Below, one piece after another: positions 53,219 through 64,000 of a DNA stretch of 64,000 nt (its first letter is position 1; the number at the start of each line of letters is the position of its first letter). The stretch comes from Blasia pusilla (lineage: Eukaryota > Marchantiophyta > Marchantiopsida > Blasiales), in the NCBI GenBank assembly GCA_050084515.1, contig CM114275.1:6882001-6946000 (forward strand), in the 5' to 3' direction. A program made the position numbers and the translations under genes. The notes below the pieces were generated by a model that saw nothing but the letters and a program-made list of their open reading frames with translations, did not search any database and was not told the origin of the DNA.

Positions 53219-53427
53219 TCATATCCCATTTTCTTATCCTTTTCTTAATTTATGTTTCTCAATAATATGATTGGTGCCCCAATTTTTAAGGACAAAACAT
53301 GTGGCGGTAGACCCGAAGGTAAGCGCGTATTGAGAAACTCCGAAGGATAAATATAAGACATACCTTCTTTGGAAATGGAATCTGCACAAAGATAAATATG
53401 CTCCCACATATGCTACACGATTGTATG

Positions 53428-53697
53428 TTAGTATGTTTTCATAAGGTCCATGCCATTTTCATGAAGAATTGAAAGTTTGATGGAAGAAATGGAAACTAAA
53501 ACATTAACTTCTCCATAGAATCGAGACATAACTTTTGCATTGATACGATCCACATCTTTGTTTCTAAGTGTTAAAATACATGTATCCCTCAAGAAGTTTA
53601 TATCACGAAATTGTTCAACATCAGTTTCATAGATTTTATTGATGAGATTGTCGCTATTCTTAGTTTTGGAAACCATATCATATTGAAATTGAATCAT
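53428..53697 (-). pseudogene. Helitron helicase, middle fragment
   Basis: FLRDTCILTLRNKDVDRINA matches the family phrase FLxxRxILTPxNxxVDxIN that precedes domain 2B. The 89-codon frame ends in text with several changes and is separated from the last motifs by about 210 bases with frame changes. Confidence 0.85.
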
Positions 53698-53887
53698 ATC
53701 TTCCCCAAATCCTTATATATAGGAAGATGACCCTCTCTGACCTCCAACAATCATTTTGCAAAATTTTCTTGATTGGCACGTGAAGAACTTGCACATAATT
53801 ATATTTTGAAAAATGCAACTTGTGAATAACCAATGAAGATTGTCGTGCGCATACATATCGCTACACAACATACATCGCTGGTCACAT

Positions 53888-54118
53888 CTACACCACACAA
53901 CACCGACGTTGTAGGTAAATCTGGCTCTCTCTCAAAGAGCAAAAAGTATGGTGAAAATGACGCCAAGGATGCCTGCCGACTAAAATAAAGTGCAAAGGAA
54001 TATATGCATTATTGAAGTCTGATATGTGACAAATTCCTTTTCCATTTAATTGAAGAATAATATCATGAGCTTGCACGATCTCACTCTCTTCATATGGAAA
54101 AATAGTAGCAACTGGCAA
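53888..54118 (-). pseudogene. Helitron-like N-terminal block
   Basis: The frame gives DIILQLNGKGICHISDFNNA followed by PLHFILVGRHPWRHFHH. Plant Helitron proteins have here the order DIVLxxRxGxLxRIxExHxxYxPLHYxLLFP. The match is clear for spacing and for the PLH element. It lies directly before the deletion. Confidence 0.78.
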
Positions 54119-54891
54119 GCTATATCATGTAGCTTCAAGGCCCCTCTTACTTCCCCTCATAATGATTCACATGTTTGGGCAAGATGAACCAATTGCAAAT
54201 TTCTGAAAATTCCTTACATAAGGAGAACATTCATGTAACATATCTTGTAAGCCTTTGAAGATGTCATGTCAAAATGCATCAGACATATTCCTTTCTCAAT
54301 TCTTAATTTCATGATCTATATCATGAATGTATAATTGCAAAAATTGAGGATGTTGTCCCGCATTTGGATAAAGTGGACCAATAGAATGATAAATCACATA
54401 ATAAAAGGTGAGTTTTGAAACTTTGAATTGTTCACCTTCTTGCATTTCCAATACAATGCTCTACATGAATGACATACCTCTATCATAGAACCTAAAGTAT
54501 GCTAACCAGTTGATAGACATATATAATCCCTTTCAATTGTAGATTTTTAATGTCACTCTCCACAAAGTTTCAAGTTCGTCCAATATTTAAGAAGGTATTG
54601 ACTTTTATTGGAATCGTCCTTTATGTCTTAGGTCCATTCTTCTTCATCATGTCCAACTTTCCCAAGTTGTCTTTGTAGCATTCTTGCAAAGTTTGAGCAA
54701 AATGGAGTTGTCACCATGAGCTCAAAAATCACACTTACCAATTTGACCTTCAATGTAAAAATCAATGCTTTATTAGCAAGAAGGTTATAAAAAGGAATGT
54801 CATAAAAATGACATTCTAACAATAATCAACACAAAACAAGTTTGCTACAACTATCTACTAATCCGTGTCACTAAATTCACTAGTTACTCTT
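54119..54891. other. Junction between Helitron relic and hAT relic
   Basis: AT-rich DNA with no supported gene. The short minus frame 54822-54628 has no recognisable motif. Neither a hAT terminal repeat like CAAGGTTGCA nor a Helitron end was found here, so the element borders remain open. Confidence 0.45.
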
Positions 54892-57485
54892 CTAGTCTAG
54901 ATCTATGGTTGGGTTCGGATTAAGATGTAAGCGGTAATTTGGCGGCTCAATAGTTCGAAGTCGGGTGGATCGGCGACGAGTTCCTATTGCAGTTGTTTCA
55001 TCATCGGAGGAAATATAAGAACTATCCATGCCATGATTGATGGGTTGAGAGTTTGGAACCATAGGTATGAGAACATCATTATCATTAGGCTCATCAACTA
55101 AGTCCACCGGTTCAACGCTAAAAGATTGTGGAGGAGTATCCCGCATAGGGTCACTAGACTCGGTGGAATAATTCTGAACTCCTTTCCTAGTGCTCTCGAA
55201 TCCAATGTTCCATTTCAACATCATCTTCGTCTCTTCCAAGCCCCTTGGAGTCAAAAAAATGTTTTTTTTTGCCAATATGAGTATCCTCTCTCCTTTCGAT
55301 GCCATGAATTCCACGTATCACATCCATCTCCTCTAGGTCTTCATCTTGCAATTCAAGATTATCTTCATGATTACCATCACGGTTTCTTGCATGCAAGCTA
55401 GATTCACTACCATCTTCTTCTACCCTTCTAGCTTGTTCTTGTCCATCCCTTTCAAAAGTATTGCTCGTACAAGAGCGCTTGTCTTGATTTCCGAGAAACA
55501 CCCTTGTCTCCAAACCGTGAGTTTGTGTAGATGTACACCAAATCCCTGGCACGCTCGTTGGTCAATTTATTCGTGTGCTTGTTGTGGATGAAACCATAAT
55601 TGCTGCAATTTCTCTCCGCTAAAGAAGATGAATTAAACCACTTGTGCTAATATGGACTTAGCCACAGGGCATAATGTTGGTGCACCTTGATCGTGCATGC
55701 TCCACCAATCAGAGGGGCGAAGTGAATCAACAACTTCCCTACCAAACTCATCCACAAATAGTTCCTGATCGTTCACAATGTTGCCCAACTCTCGCAAGCA
55801 AGTAGCCACATAAGAATTAGCATCGGTGACATTGAGGCCATGCACCCCTTTTGCATAAAGTTTCAGATATTATTTGAAATATATCATGCACTCAACATTT
55901 GAAGTGACGTCTTGAACACTATCAAGAAGATTATAAGGGGCGAGAATATAGCCTATTCCATGTAACTTGTTGTGGATAAGTGCCCACCACCTAGAAAGAA
56001 CATTGATCATCTCCATAGCTCTAGAAATTGTGACAAAATAACCGTGACACCTTCCACCTACATCGGGCCATGGAGTTACAACGAAAGAACGAGTCTCTTC
56101 CATTATCTAAAAATGACGGGGAAAAATACGCCCCGTCATTGCTTTATGACCATCACACTCTCTCAACAGGATAGTAGTTGGTTGAGCCACAGCAAACAAC
56201 TCCTCATCCTCGATCCAAAAATCATGATTGGCGACATTAGTCTCAATCTCTTGTGCCTTCTCCCTTTGCCTCGCATCTCTACCATTGAAATACTTCCTAA
56301 AAGCATTGGTGGTAACCATGGCATAGAACGCCTCCCTCAATTTTAAGACGCGTCCCAATATGATAAAATCTGTGGCAAAGCGTGTGTTTGCAGGAAGCAA
56401 CAATCGTCTTTTCACCGGATTGGTTTCCATGAATTTTCCCATCATCCAAGTTCTAGTCTTCACAAATACTACCATCTCACAAGCTTGTGCAAAACTCGTG
56501 TCCAACCAAGGCCATTTACCCCACTCTTCACAGACTAGATCAAGTGAATGTGATATGCATCCATCCCAAAGAATATGAGGGAAATTTTCTTTGATAAGTT
56601 TCCCTGCTGCTCGCTCATTGCTAGCATTGTCTGTCACAAGTTGCAACACATTCTCTGGACCAATGTGCATGATAGTCCTCTCTATGTGACCTGCCAACCA
56701 TTCCGTCACTTGGGATTTCCCCTTGGTGTCTATCGACTCAATCATGACCTCATCTGGTGGACATGAGACCATTATGTTCACTACAGACTCACTCCTCATA
56801 TTGGTCCAAGAATCCGTTATGATCGTGGCCCCCAAACGCAAAGTGTGCAAGATGCCATCTATCTTTTCGTTCAACTTCCCCATATGTTTCTCAAGTAGGA
56901 TGGTGCGCAACAAATTGTAACCAGGACCTGAGTAACTCTTTACCTTTGTTGTTGCCAACATTGATTGTTGAAAGCATCTTGCCGTACTACGTTGAATGGT
57001 ATTCCACATTCGTAGAAACACTTTGCCGACATGTCATTCGCAACTTCTATTCCTTGGATGTTGAAAGAATCCCTCAGATCGGCTTGCTTCTTCCCAGAAC
57101 TAGTAGTCCCTCAAATGGGCCCAACAACTCCTCTACATTCCTCGAGACTCTCATTCGGTGGCATGTCCGCAATCCCATCAACATTTTGCACAATATAAAC
57201 ACTATTTCTGGTTTGTTGCGAACCTATTTGTAATGGAGTCGTCTCTTCCACTTCGCTCGAAGGTCTCGCTTCCCTTCTTTGTCCATTTTCCACTAGTACC
57301 CTATTTTGGAGATCTCGTTGCACGTTGGGAGGGATTTTCACATATAATTTGGCATGATGGGTATTCCCATTCTTTGTCTTTCGTCTCTCTTGAGTAAAAT
57401 GCTCCACCATCCGCGTGCTATGATAGGTTTTTATAGAATAGGAACAATACTTGCACTGCCATCTGCTTGATGTTCCACCTTCCAT
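54892..57485 (-). pseudogene. hAT-like transposase relic (BED finger, DUF659-type core)
   Basis: From 57485 down, the first frame has a BED-type pair WQCKYCSYS with a following His. After TGA near 57107 and a slip near 56960 the core frame (57021-56107) has RLGATIITDSWTN with the first catalytic Asp, LVTDNASNERAAGK with the second, and WDGCISHSLDLV, as in DUF659-type hAT proteins. The text continues in other frames through RWWALIHNKLHGIGYIL (about 55985-55940) and SDWWSMHDQGAPTLCPVA (about 55715). It reaches the dimerisation end RNCSNYGFIHNKHTNKL and RARDLVY (about 55610-55535), then a long acidic tail (55552-54892, two frames). At least three stops or slips break it. The GC-rich block at 58165-58483 is the likely 5' end of the element. 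Confidence 0.9.
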
Positions 57486-58164
57486 CTATACTTCTTCCCA
57501 ATGTTCCTTCATCATCTATTGGAGTTCTTTGGCTTTGGTCATGACTACAGGCAGACACTAACCCCACCCAACAGTATTTGGATAATTCGCAACAATTTAT
57601 TATGTCAATAGTAGGATATATCAACTAGTAAAATGTATGCAAATTACACCAAATATTGTCTGTGAATGCTCCAATAATAGAACTTGGAACACTCACTATG
57701 AACAAGAAAGATCAATATGCTAACCAGAGAGAGAGAGATGGAGGGAGGAATGAGATTTGAGGGTATATAAAAATGAGGAAGTTTATATAGGGGGAGGATG
57801 GAAGGAAGAGAATGAACCCTTCTAACTCCCCAAATCATCTACCCCCACTTACGATTGACTACTAAACCATCTCCACTAATTTTCATTTAACAAACCTACT
57901 TTTATTCTCCTATTAGATTCCTTCTTGACCTATCCTAACTTCTTGACCTACTCTAAATTTCCAATAGACCTATTTTGCAATACAACCCCCATATTCAAAT
58001 CTATTTTAATATTTTCCTTCTTTTCTCCACCACTACTATCACAAATTCTTCAATTACTCTAATTTCTAACTCATCTATCCTCTACTACAACCACCCTACT
58101 CCAACCTCTCAAGCCGTCAATCATCCAACCCTTAGAAAAATTCATTTAATACTGCACTAAAATC
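57486..58164. other. 5' flank of the minus-strand hAT relic
   Basis: AT-rich DNA between the BED-finger frame and the GC-rich element end. It probably represents the transposon leader and promoter side. No motif is fixed. Confidence 0.45.
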
Positions 58165-58483
58165 ACAAGACCCGCCCACAACCCCCCCACTCGCATACGG
58201 CCCGCACCCTAGCACGCAAGGCTCGCAAGGAGCCCGCAAGCAGCATACAATCAAGCCATGTGCAGGCTCTACGCGGGCCCATGGAGCCCGCGTACAGGTT
58301 ATTTGCGGGCCTGGAAGCCTGCGTTGCGAGTGTGGCCTACAGCGTGGCCCGCACCCTTCATCAGAGCCCGCACGGTCCAGCTGGGCACCAAAAAAAAACC
58401 CATGCTCGCGACCGATTTTCCATATCCGTGGTCATGTCGAGACATGTTCGTCCCATGGACTTGTCCGTTTCCGTGCAACCTTG
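58165..58483. mobile_element. GC-rich hAT-like terminal block
   Basis: A block dense in GCCCGC and GCGGGC words that ends in GTTTCCGTGCAACCTTG. Read inward from the other strand it starts CAAGGTTGCACGGAAAC. It stands upstream of the minus-strand transposase relic in the orientation expected of that element's 5' end. The same end recurs at 62408, 12665, 26452 and 27257. The matching inverted end beyond 54892 was not found. Confidence 0.65.
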
Positions 58484-59954
58484 GTTGGGTAGATTATTGA
58501 GATCGACAATGACTATTGTGACAACCGTTTGTGAGAAAGTATTGGATTGGGGCAATTTTGTCGGGCCGAGTTGGGTTCCTAGAGGCACAGAACGTGTTTG
58601 GAGCTTGACACGGCAAAGCGTTGAGCTTGCGCACTGGGCTTTGTTGGAGCGACTAAACCGCAGCTCATAGAGTGAGCATACTTCTATACTTCTATGGGGT
58701 ACACTTCTATATGCTCACAACAAATTCAAAGTGTATCCCAAGACCATTGAGCTTCCACTCCAGTGGGTTATATTGGAAATCGTAGTGGAGGAGTGGTGGT
58801 GGCCATTAATATACAGCCCACTCCCACTATATAAAGAAAAACATATAAGATCAGATAAAATCAAAGATCTGCAATTAATACACAATGTCCCCTTCCACTA
58901 CACCACTCCCCCTCCTAGAGATTTAAACGTATCTTATCGCTACCACCCTAAACATATAAAAAAATTGACCCTAAGGATATTAGGGGGGAAAATGGTAAAA
59001 GTTGCTTTTTCACCTCATTATTTTTTCTATTTTGTCGCATTACATATTTGGGGTGGCTAATTATGGTATAGATTCAGTTGTATGCAATGATGATTTCAAC
59101 ATACATCAGAGAATGTGAGAAAATACTAGAGCATGAAATTTTATCGATTGTGGTAGGATAATTTTGGTATAAAATATCGGATATCTCAAGACTCAAGAGG
59201 CACCGCTAAGGGTGATGAAAATGGGCCTATGCCATTTTAAATGGCAACAATTACCATAGGAATAGTTACTTTCTAAATTTTTTGGGAAAAGAAACTAGTG
59301 AATGCAAAAGAAAATGGTATAGAAATATTTTTTTTCCATATAATCTTGACATCCTATCTTCTATGGGATTAAACTGATTCAGACTTAAGGTTTATGGTTT
59401 CAAATATGATGTAATCCATCAACATACCCTCATCAAATGATAAAGAGACTCACTATTTATTTTTCATCATTTCTTGACCTGAAAACTTCACGTTCATTTA
59501 GGTCCTTCATCTTGTATACCATCGCACCGATATCACAAAATTCATCCTAACCACCAAATATGATAAAATCATGTTGTACACCAATGGGATGTGAGCCTTC
59601 CACGTAAGTTACACTCACCATAGACACCACATTTACAAATGCAACCCTCACAACACACCATGCTCCACCTTTGTTTCTTCCTACCTCCTCTAATATTCTT
59701 CGTTGATCGCTTGAATTTTGTGAAAGCCATGAAGTTTAGACCATAACGGACAAGACGGTTGGCATCCAGAAAATTCGCTGACAAAAAAAATGGATCCACT
59801 TAAAATATGAATATGTGAATGGGTCCGTCCTCACACTATAAATCCTCTTCTTGATGTTCTCACAAGGATCGTTTATTATATGATTTATCAGATTTTTAAA
59901 GATGTTATCCTTTTCGAATTGTTCGAATTCTCTCATAGCATGATATGGTGCAAT
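58484..59954. other. Unassigned AT-rich stretch
   Basis: No gene, RNA or repeat of note is supported. Open frames are short and overlap by chance. Confidence 0.5.
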
Positions 59955-61055
59955 GATCGGGGAGATCCGGGGTTACGAGTAAGGCTAGCCGGTTAAATTT
60001 GAGAATTTCCGACTAATTTTAAAGCCGCCTACGAAAAACCGGTTGGATTTGAGGACGCTCTTTGTATTTCGTATCTGAAAACGGGTTCAAAAACCGGAAT
60101 TTCCGTTCCCGATTTACCATTCCCGGTAATGTACCGGGTCCCACGAAAAAACTCCCCGAACCCTGATATGGTGGGCGAAGGTTTATTCTTTTCGAGCGGG
60201 AATGTACCAAATTTTGTGGAGGGACTTTTTTTCCTCATACGGGGATATTCCTCAGTATGGGAAGGCTTCTTGCATTTTTAGGAATAAATAATTCAATAAA
60301 TACTCTTTATTTCTGACATGATTTTCCCGATCCCTCACGTTCGTCGAGTTTAAAAAAAAGCTATGAGAAAAATACAAAAAGTCAATTCTTCTGACTACAG
60401 GTGGCTCAAAAAGATGACTAACATGCCCTAGACGCATAGACATCAAGCTAGGGAAGTAAGCAGATAATAAAACCAAAATAAGAAATAAAATAAAATAGTA
60501 TGTCCTATTCAAAAAACTAAACGTACCCAAACAAGTAATAAGATAAGGTTATTTGCATCTCGCGTCTGAATAGAAAAAAGACGTGCACACGTGACAAAAT
60601 TTAATGCGTTTTGATGAAAATAAATATATCTCGCTTTCATTCCCACTCTTCCGTACCCGTAAGCCCTATTTGCGTTTAATCCATCATTTCGTTCCCAAGG
60701 TTGTCATTTATGGATTTTTATTTTTTTTTCATTTCATGCGAAATTATGGACGTAGTTTTATTTCAAACGCTACTGACATGTGTCACTCTAGGGACTAGGG
60801 ACCATAATATGAAGGGGATGTGCTAAACTGTACAGGGTTGGTTCGGAGAGTTTTTTCGTGGGAGGTGGGACCCGGTTTATTGCCCGGCCTGTTGAAAAGG
60901 TGATTCCGGTTTCCGAACCAGTTTTCAGGTATGAAATATAAATATATATATATATATCCTTTTCGAATCCAACTGGTATTTAATATGCGAGTTTAAAATT
61001 AATCGGAAGTTCTCAAATTTAATCCGTTAGTTTTATTCGTAACCCGATCGTTGGC
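59955..61055. mobile_element. Inverted-repeat element, arms of about 215 bp
   Basis: The left arm (about 59955-60172) and right arm (about 60830-61055) are reverse complements with moderate divergence. Shared landmarks are GGGTTACGA, TTAAATTTGAGAA with TTCCGA and TAATTTTAAA, GTTGGATT, the word ACCGGAAT, ACCGGGTCCCAC and ACGAAAAAACTC with CCGAAC. The interior of about 660 bases has no transposase. It could be one non-autonomous element with long inverted ends or two copies in opposite orientation. A third partial copy is at 46270-46345. Confidence 0.85.
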
Positions 61056-61394
61056 GAGACATCCTAAAGTTCCAGTAGAGTGTGCGTGGTACTTTCATTG
61101 GAGGGAATGCTTTTCTTTTTTTTAACTGCAAACATATATTTGAGAGCTTGCCCAAGCAATTGTGTGAGATATTATAGATAGAATCAAGTTCCCGCGTTTG
61201 TTTCTATTGTTCTTTCTTGGTAATTGGTGAAGTTAGGTGTGAGAAGGATTCCCCCTTTTTTTTCTTCTTTCGACAGATTTTGGCATTGGAATTCTTTGGA
61301 TCCTAGCTTATTTGTTCTTGGTGTGTTTTCCCATCCACTTTCTAGAGCTAGAGAGGATCAATTTTCAGATCAAGATCACCAAATTGTATCTAAA
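61056..61394. other. Unassigned AT-rich stretch
   Basis: No supported feature between the inverted-repeat element and the degenerate tandem array. Confidence 0.45.
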
Positions 61395-62060
61395 ATTTTT
61401 GGACCCGTGTGATTAAACCTTGAAGGAAAGAGGAGGAGCTCATTTTTCATCTTCTTCAAGTGTGTTATCTTGATTTGAATTTCAGAAATTGATCATACAA
61501 ATCTATTCAAGCTTCTTGCAAAATTTCAATGAAAATAGAGTTGGAGTTGTGACCAAAAGTCCAAAAATAGAGAAATATTTTTGTAACCAACAAACTAAAC
61601 ATTGTAAGGAAAGTGCGTGTGTCCATTTTTCATCTTGTCCAAGTACGTGATCTTTATTTGAAATTTGGGCTAATATATTATGCAAGTGTATCTAAGTTTC
61701 GTACACAATTTCAATGGACCGTGAAATTAAACCCTTTAAGGAAGAGGATCTGTCCATTTTTCTTCTGGTTCAAGTATATGATCTTTATAAAAAAAATTAG
61801 TTATTTCATCATCTAACTATATCTAAGCTCTGTGCGAAATTTCAATGATAATGAAATTGCAATTGAAACCCTAAAAAGAATCAAAAGATATAGGTATCTT
61901 TGGACCCGTGAGATTTAAGCTTGTAAGGAAAAAGGATGGATGCATTTTTCACCCTCTCCAAATATATGCTTTTGACTTAAAATTTGGGCAACTTCTTGCT
62001 TCAATTTCCAAGTGTATATCATCTTACTTAAATGTACCAATCCCATGTGAAGTAAAATGG
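61395..62060 (+). repeat. Degenerate tandem array, four units
   Basis: Four units start with AAGGAAAG or a close form at 61423, 61606, 61738 and 61925. Each is followed after 12-15 bases by CATTTTTC and a TCCAAGT- or TTCAAGT-like word. Two later landmarks are AATTTCAATG and GGACCCGTG with ATTAAACC or a variant. Unit lengths vary from about 130 to 190 bases, so deletions have occurred. Confidence 0.8.
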
Positions 62061-62299
62061 AACTTTAACCCAAAACGAAAATTTGATGTCATCTATTTAG
62101 CGGCACCTGATAAGACCTTATGAAAATTTTAAAAAATGGTATCCTATTTTTATTTTTTCCAGATAAATTATTTCAAGCTTAAATTTTGTTAACTTGTTGA
62201 TAGGAGTTGTACATTGTATAACCAAAAATACTACCAAAACACTTTAAAATTCAACTTCCAACCCAAAGAGCACAATTGATACCATATTTTTTACCGCAG

Positions 62300-62408
62300 G
62301 TTAGGCCCGCGCATGACTTGCATCCTTAAACTGAACTTGCATCTCGACCTAGGCACCAAAAAAATCCGAACATGGCAGTGGTTTGGCATGTCCATTTCCG
62401 TGCAACCT
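62300..62408. mobile_element. Short GC-rich hAT-like terminal block
   Basis: AGGCCCGCGCATG is followed after a short text by GGCACCAAAAAAATCC and finally by GTCCATTTCCGTGCAACC. The order and spacing match the right half of the block at 58165-58483. The last bases TTG are changed. Confidence 0.6.
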
Positions 62409-64000
62409 AATAAACCATCCCTATTTTACTTTTTGAATTTTTAAAGGATTTCTCCCCTATTTTTTCACGAGATGGCTTTTTTTTTAAATCAGGATGGAGA
62501 ATTTTATTATTATTTATAATAATAAAATCAGGATGGATATTTTTTTAATTCAAAAATTATAATAAAAGCGTTTCTTCTAAAAAATGTTCAATTTTTTGAA
62601 CATGAGGTCGTCCAAAGAATAGTAAAGAGAGAATAATTTATAGAGAAAATACTGCTGCTATTTTTTCCCTAAATTCTGAAAGGAAGATAGTAAGATAATG
62701 AGCAATAATAAAATGATCCAATCCGTGAAAATTTGTATCCTAAAAGCTTCTAAAAAAGCCCATAGGAAACGCCAAGGCATTGAAATACCCTATAGAGTTT
62801 GAGAGAAGAGAAGAATCAATTGGGATGACCTAAAGGAATCTGCTCACCCATTTGTTATATTTTTTAGCACTCATCAATGAAAATTTGATATTTTTAAATA
62901 TTATTTAAAAATAGAACTCACATTAAATTTTAGGAATTAAACCATCCCATTAGGACAATTTAGGATGTTCTCAAGCCAGCCTTTATCCCCAACGGTTGAA
63001 CATGTTTAATCATGGAAACATAATTATAATTTAAAATTACAAAGCTCTATACAAAGTTGTCTCTTAAAAAAATTCCAAGCTTACCATCTTTAATATTTTT
63101 TCTCATTGGTATAGATTTTTCTTTTCACAAAAAAATTCCAAACACTTTAGTTTTGGGAAATCCAGACATATTTATAAATTTAAAATAAATTTTTTAAGGA
63201 AATTAAGATGGTATTTAAAAAACCATCCCCACTTGTTAACCCACTAATTTTAAACTAGGATAATCATTCAAAGTAGAATTACACCAAAATTTATCATTAT
63301 TTTTCGATGTAAGATATTTTTAATTTCAAATGGAAGAAAATCTAGAGAATGTTAACGTTAAAGTTAGAAAGTTAAAAAATTCCTTATTTAATGCTTGTTG
63401 TCCTCAGTTTTTTTTTTTCATTTGAAAAAAATCTTTGCCTAGTTATGAGTGTTGAAAGACTATACAAAGAGAGATTTTTTTTGTTTGTACTTGCCCAAAA
63501 AAAAAAATCGTGTTTCAAATAAGATTGGAAGCATATTACCTAAAGTTATCGTAAGGATTGGCATAATAAAACTTTAAAGGATCCCAAAGAAATGAAGACA
63601 GAAAGAATTTTATATCCAGAAGCTCCTTTATCTTTTCTTTACTTTCTCCAAATAGCCATTTTTTATGATAGACATAAAATTATATTTCTTTCGAAGGTAG
63701 TAAGAAATTCAGATAAAGGGTTAGGTCTAAAAAATTGTAAATCATCCCAAATAATGATTATTTAAAATTTTCTTCTTCTTGAATAAAAAATGTATAAAAT
63801 ATCGAAACATGAGGGTGGAAAAAGTTATTGAGAGGGAAAAATTTCAATAGAGAGTTATCTTTCTAGTCTTCTTTTTCCTTTTTGGAGTTGATTCTTTTTT
63901 TAATTCCTAACTTTTTCTTTCCATAATCCATTCAAAGCTTCTTAACACAACATAATGCAAGAAATAGTGAGATGAATATGAACAAATCACTGAAATATAT
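62409..64000. other. AT-rich non-coding end of the window
   Basis: Long A and T runs with no supported gene, RNA or ordered repeat. Confidence 0.55.

Larger units (their letters stand above)
52920..54118 (-). mobile_element. Internally deleted Helitron relic
   Basis: Minus-strand frames give first a Helitron N-terminal block (54118-53888: DIILQLNGKGICHISDFNNA, then PLHFILVGRHPWRHFHH). After a short unmatched text comes the late helicase (53697-53428: FLRDTCILTLRNKDVDRINA) and its end (53218-52922: FRPAFATTTNKSQGQTLQKV, then LYVALSRV). The Rep catalytic core and the helicase Walker motifs are absent, so a large internal segment is gone. It is related to the relic at 25690-29350. Confidence 0.9.

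Overview
The window reads as nuclear DNA of a land plant. It carries a plant-specific plastid-division gene (ARC3), a plant-type multi-exon family 1 glycosidase with GT-AG introns, and a dense set of decayed plant transposons. There is no organellar, bacterial or viral gene order. I cannot name the species. The FtsZ-like loop of the ARC3 product is closer to canonical FtsZ than the Arabidopsis protein as I remember it, which hints at an early-diverging lineage, but only weakly.

Two host genes can be modelled exon by exon. (1) A glycoside hydrolase family 1 gene lies on the minus strand (20572 down to 15326). It has twelve exons, every junction is GT-AG, the frame is unbroken over 489 codons, and both catalytic glutamates and a signal peptide are present. 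(2) An ARC3 orthologue lies on the plus strand (33464 to 41739). It has fourteen exons coding for an FtsZ-like domain, a long linker and C-terminal MORN repeats. One base is missing in exon 12, which shifts the frame inside the MORN block. This is either a sequence error or a real truncating lesion.

Most of the rest is mobile DNA. From left to right: an unassigned block and a long CT microsatellite (1-4150); a decayed Ty3/gypsy chromovirus-type polyprotein (about 5020-7380); a field of tandem repeats (8900-11150); a LINE endonuclease relic cut off by a GC-rich element end (11690-12665); the GH1 gene (15326-20572); a possible retroelement C-terminal fragment (23640-23990); a minus-strand Helitron relic split by a GC-rich insertion (25690-29350); ARC3; a 1.3 kb foldback with arms of about 500 bp (44500-45815); a hAT-like transposase relic on the plus strand preceded by three tandem-repeat blocks (46599-49767) and followed by a perfect hairpin and a tRNA-like fold; a second, internally deleted Helitron (52920-54118); a second hAT-like transposase relic on the minus strand (54892-57485); a family of inverted repeats (59955-61055, with a third partial copy at 46270); and a degenerate tandem array (61400-62060).

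The two host genes act in unrelated places: the glycosidase in the secretory pathway or apoplast, and ARC3 at the chloroplast division site. The transposons explain most other open frames. No CRISPR array, rRNA gene or complete tRNA gene was seen.
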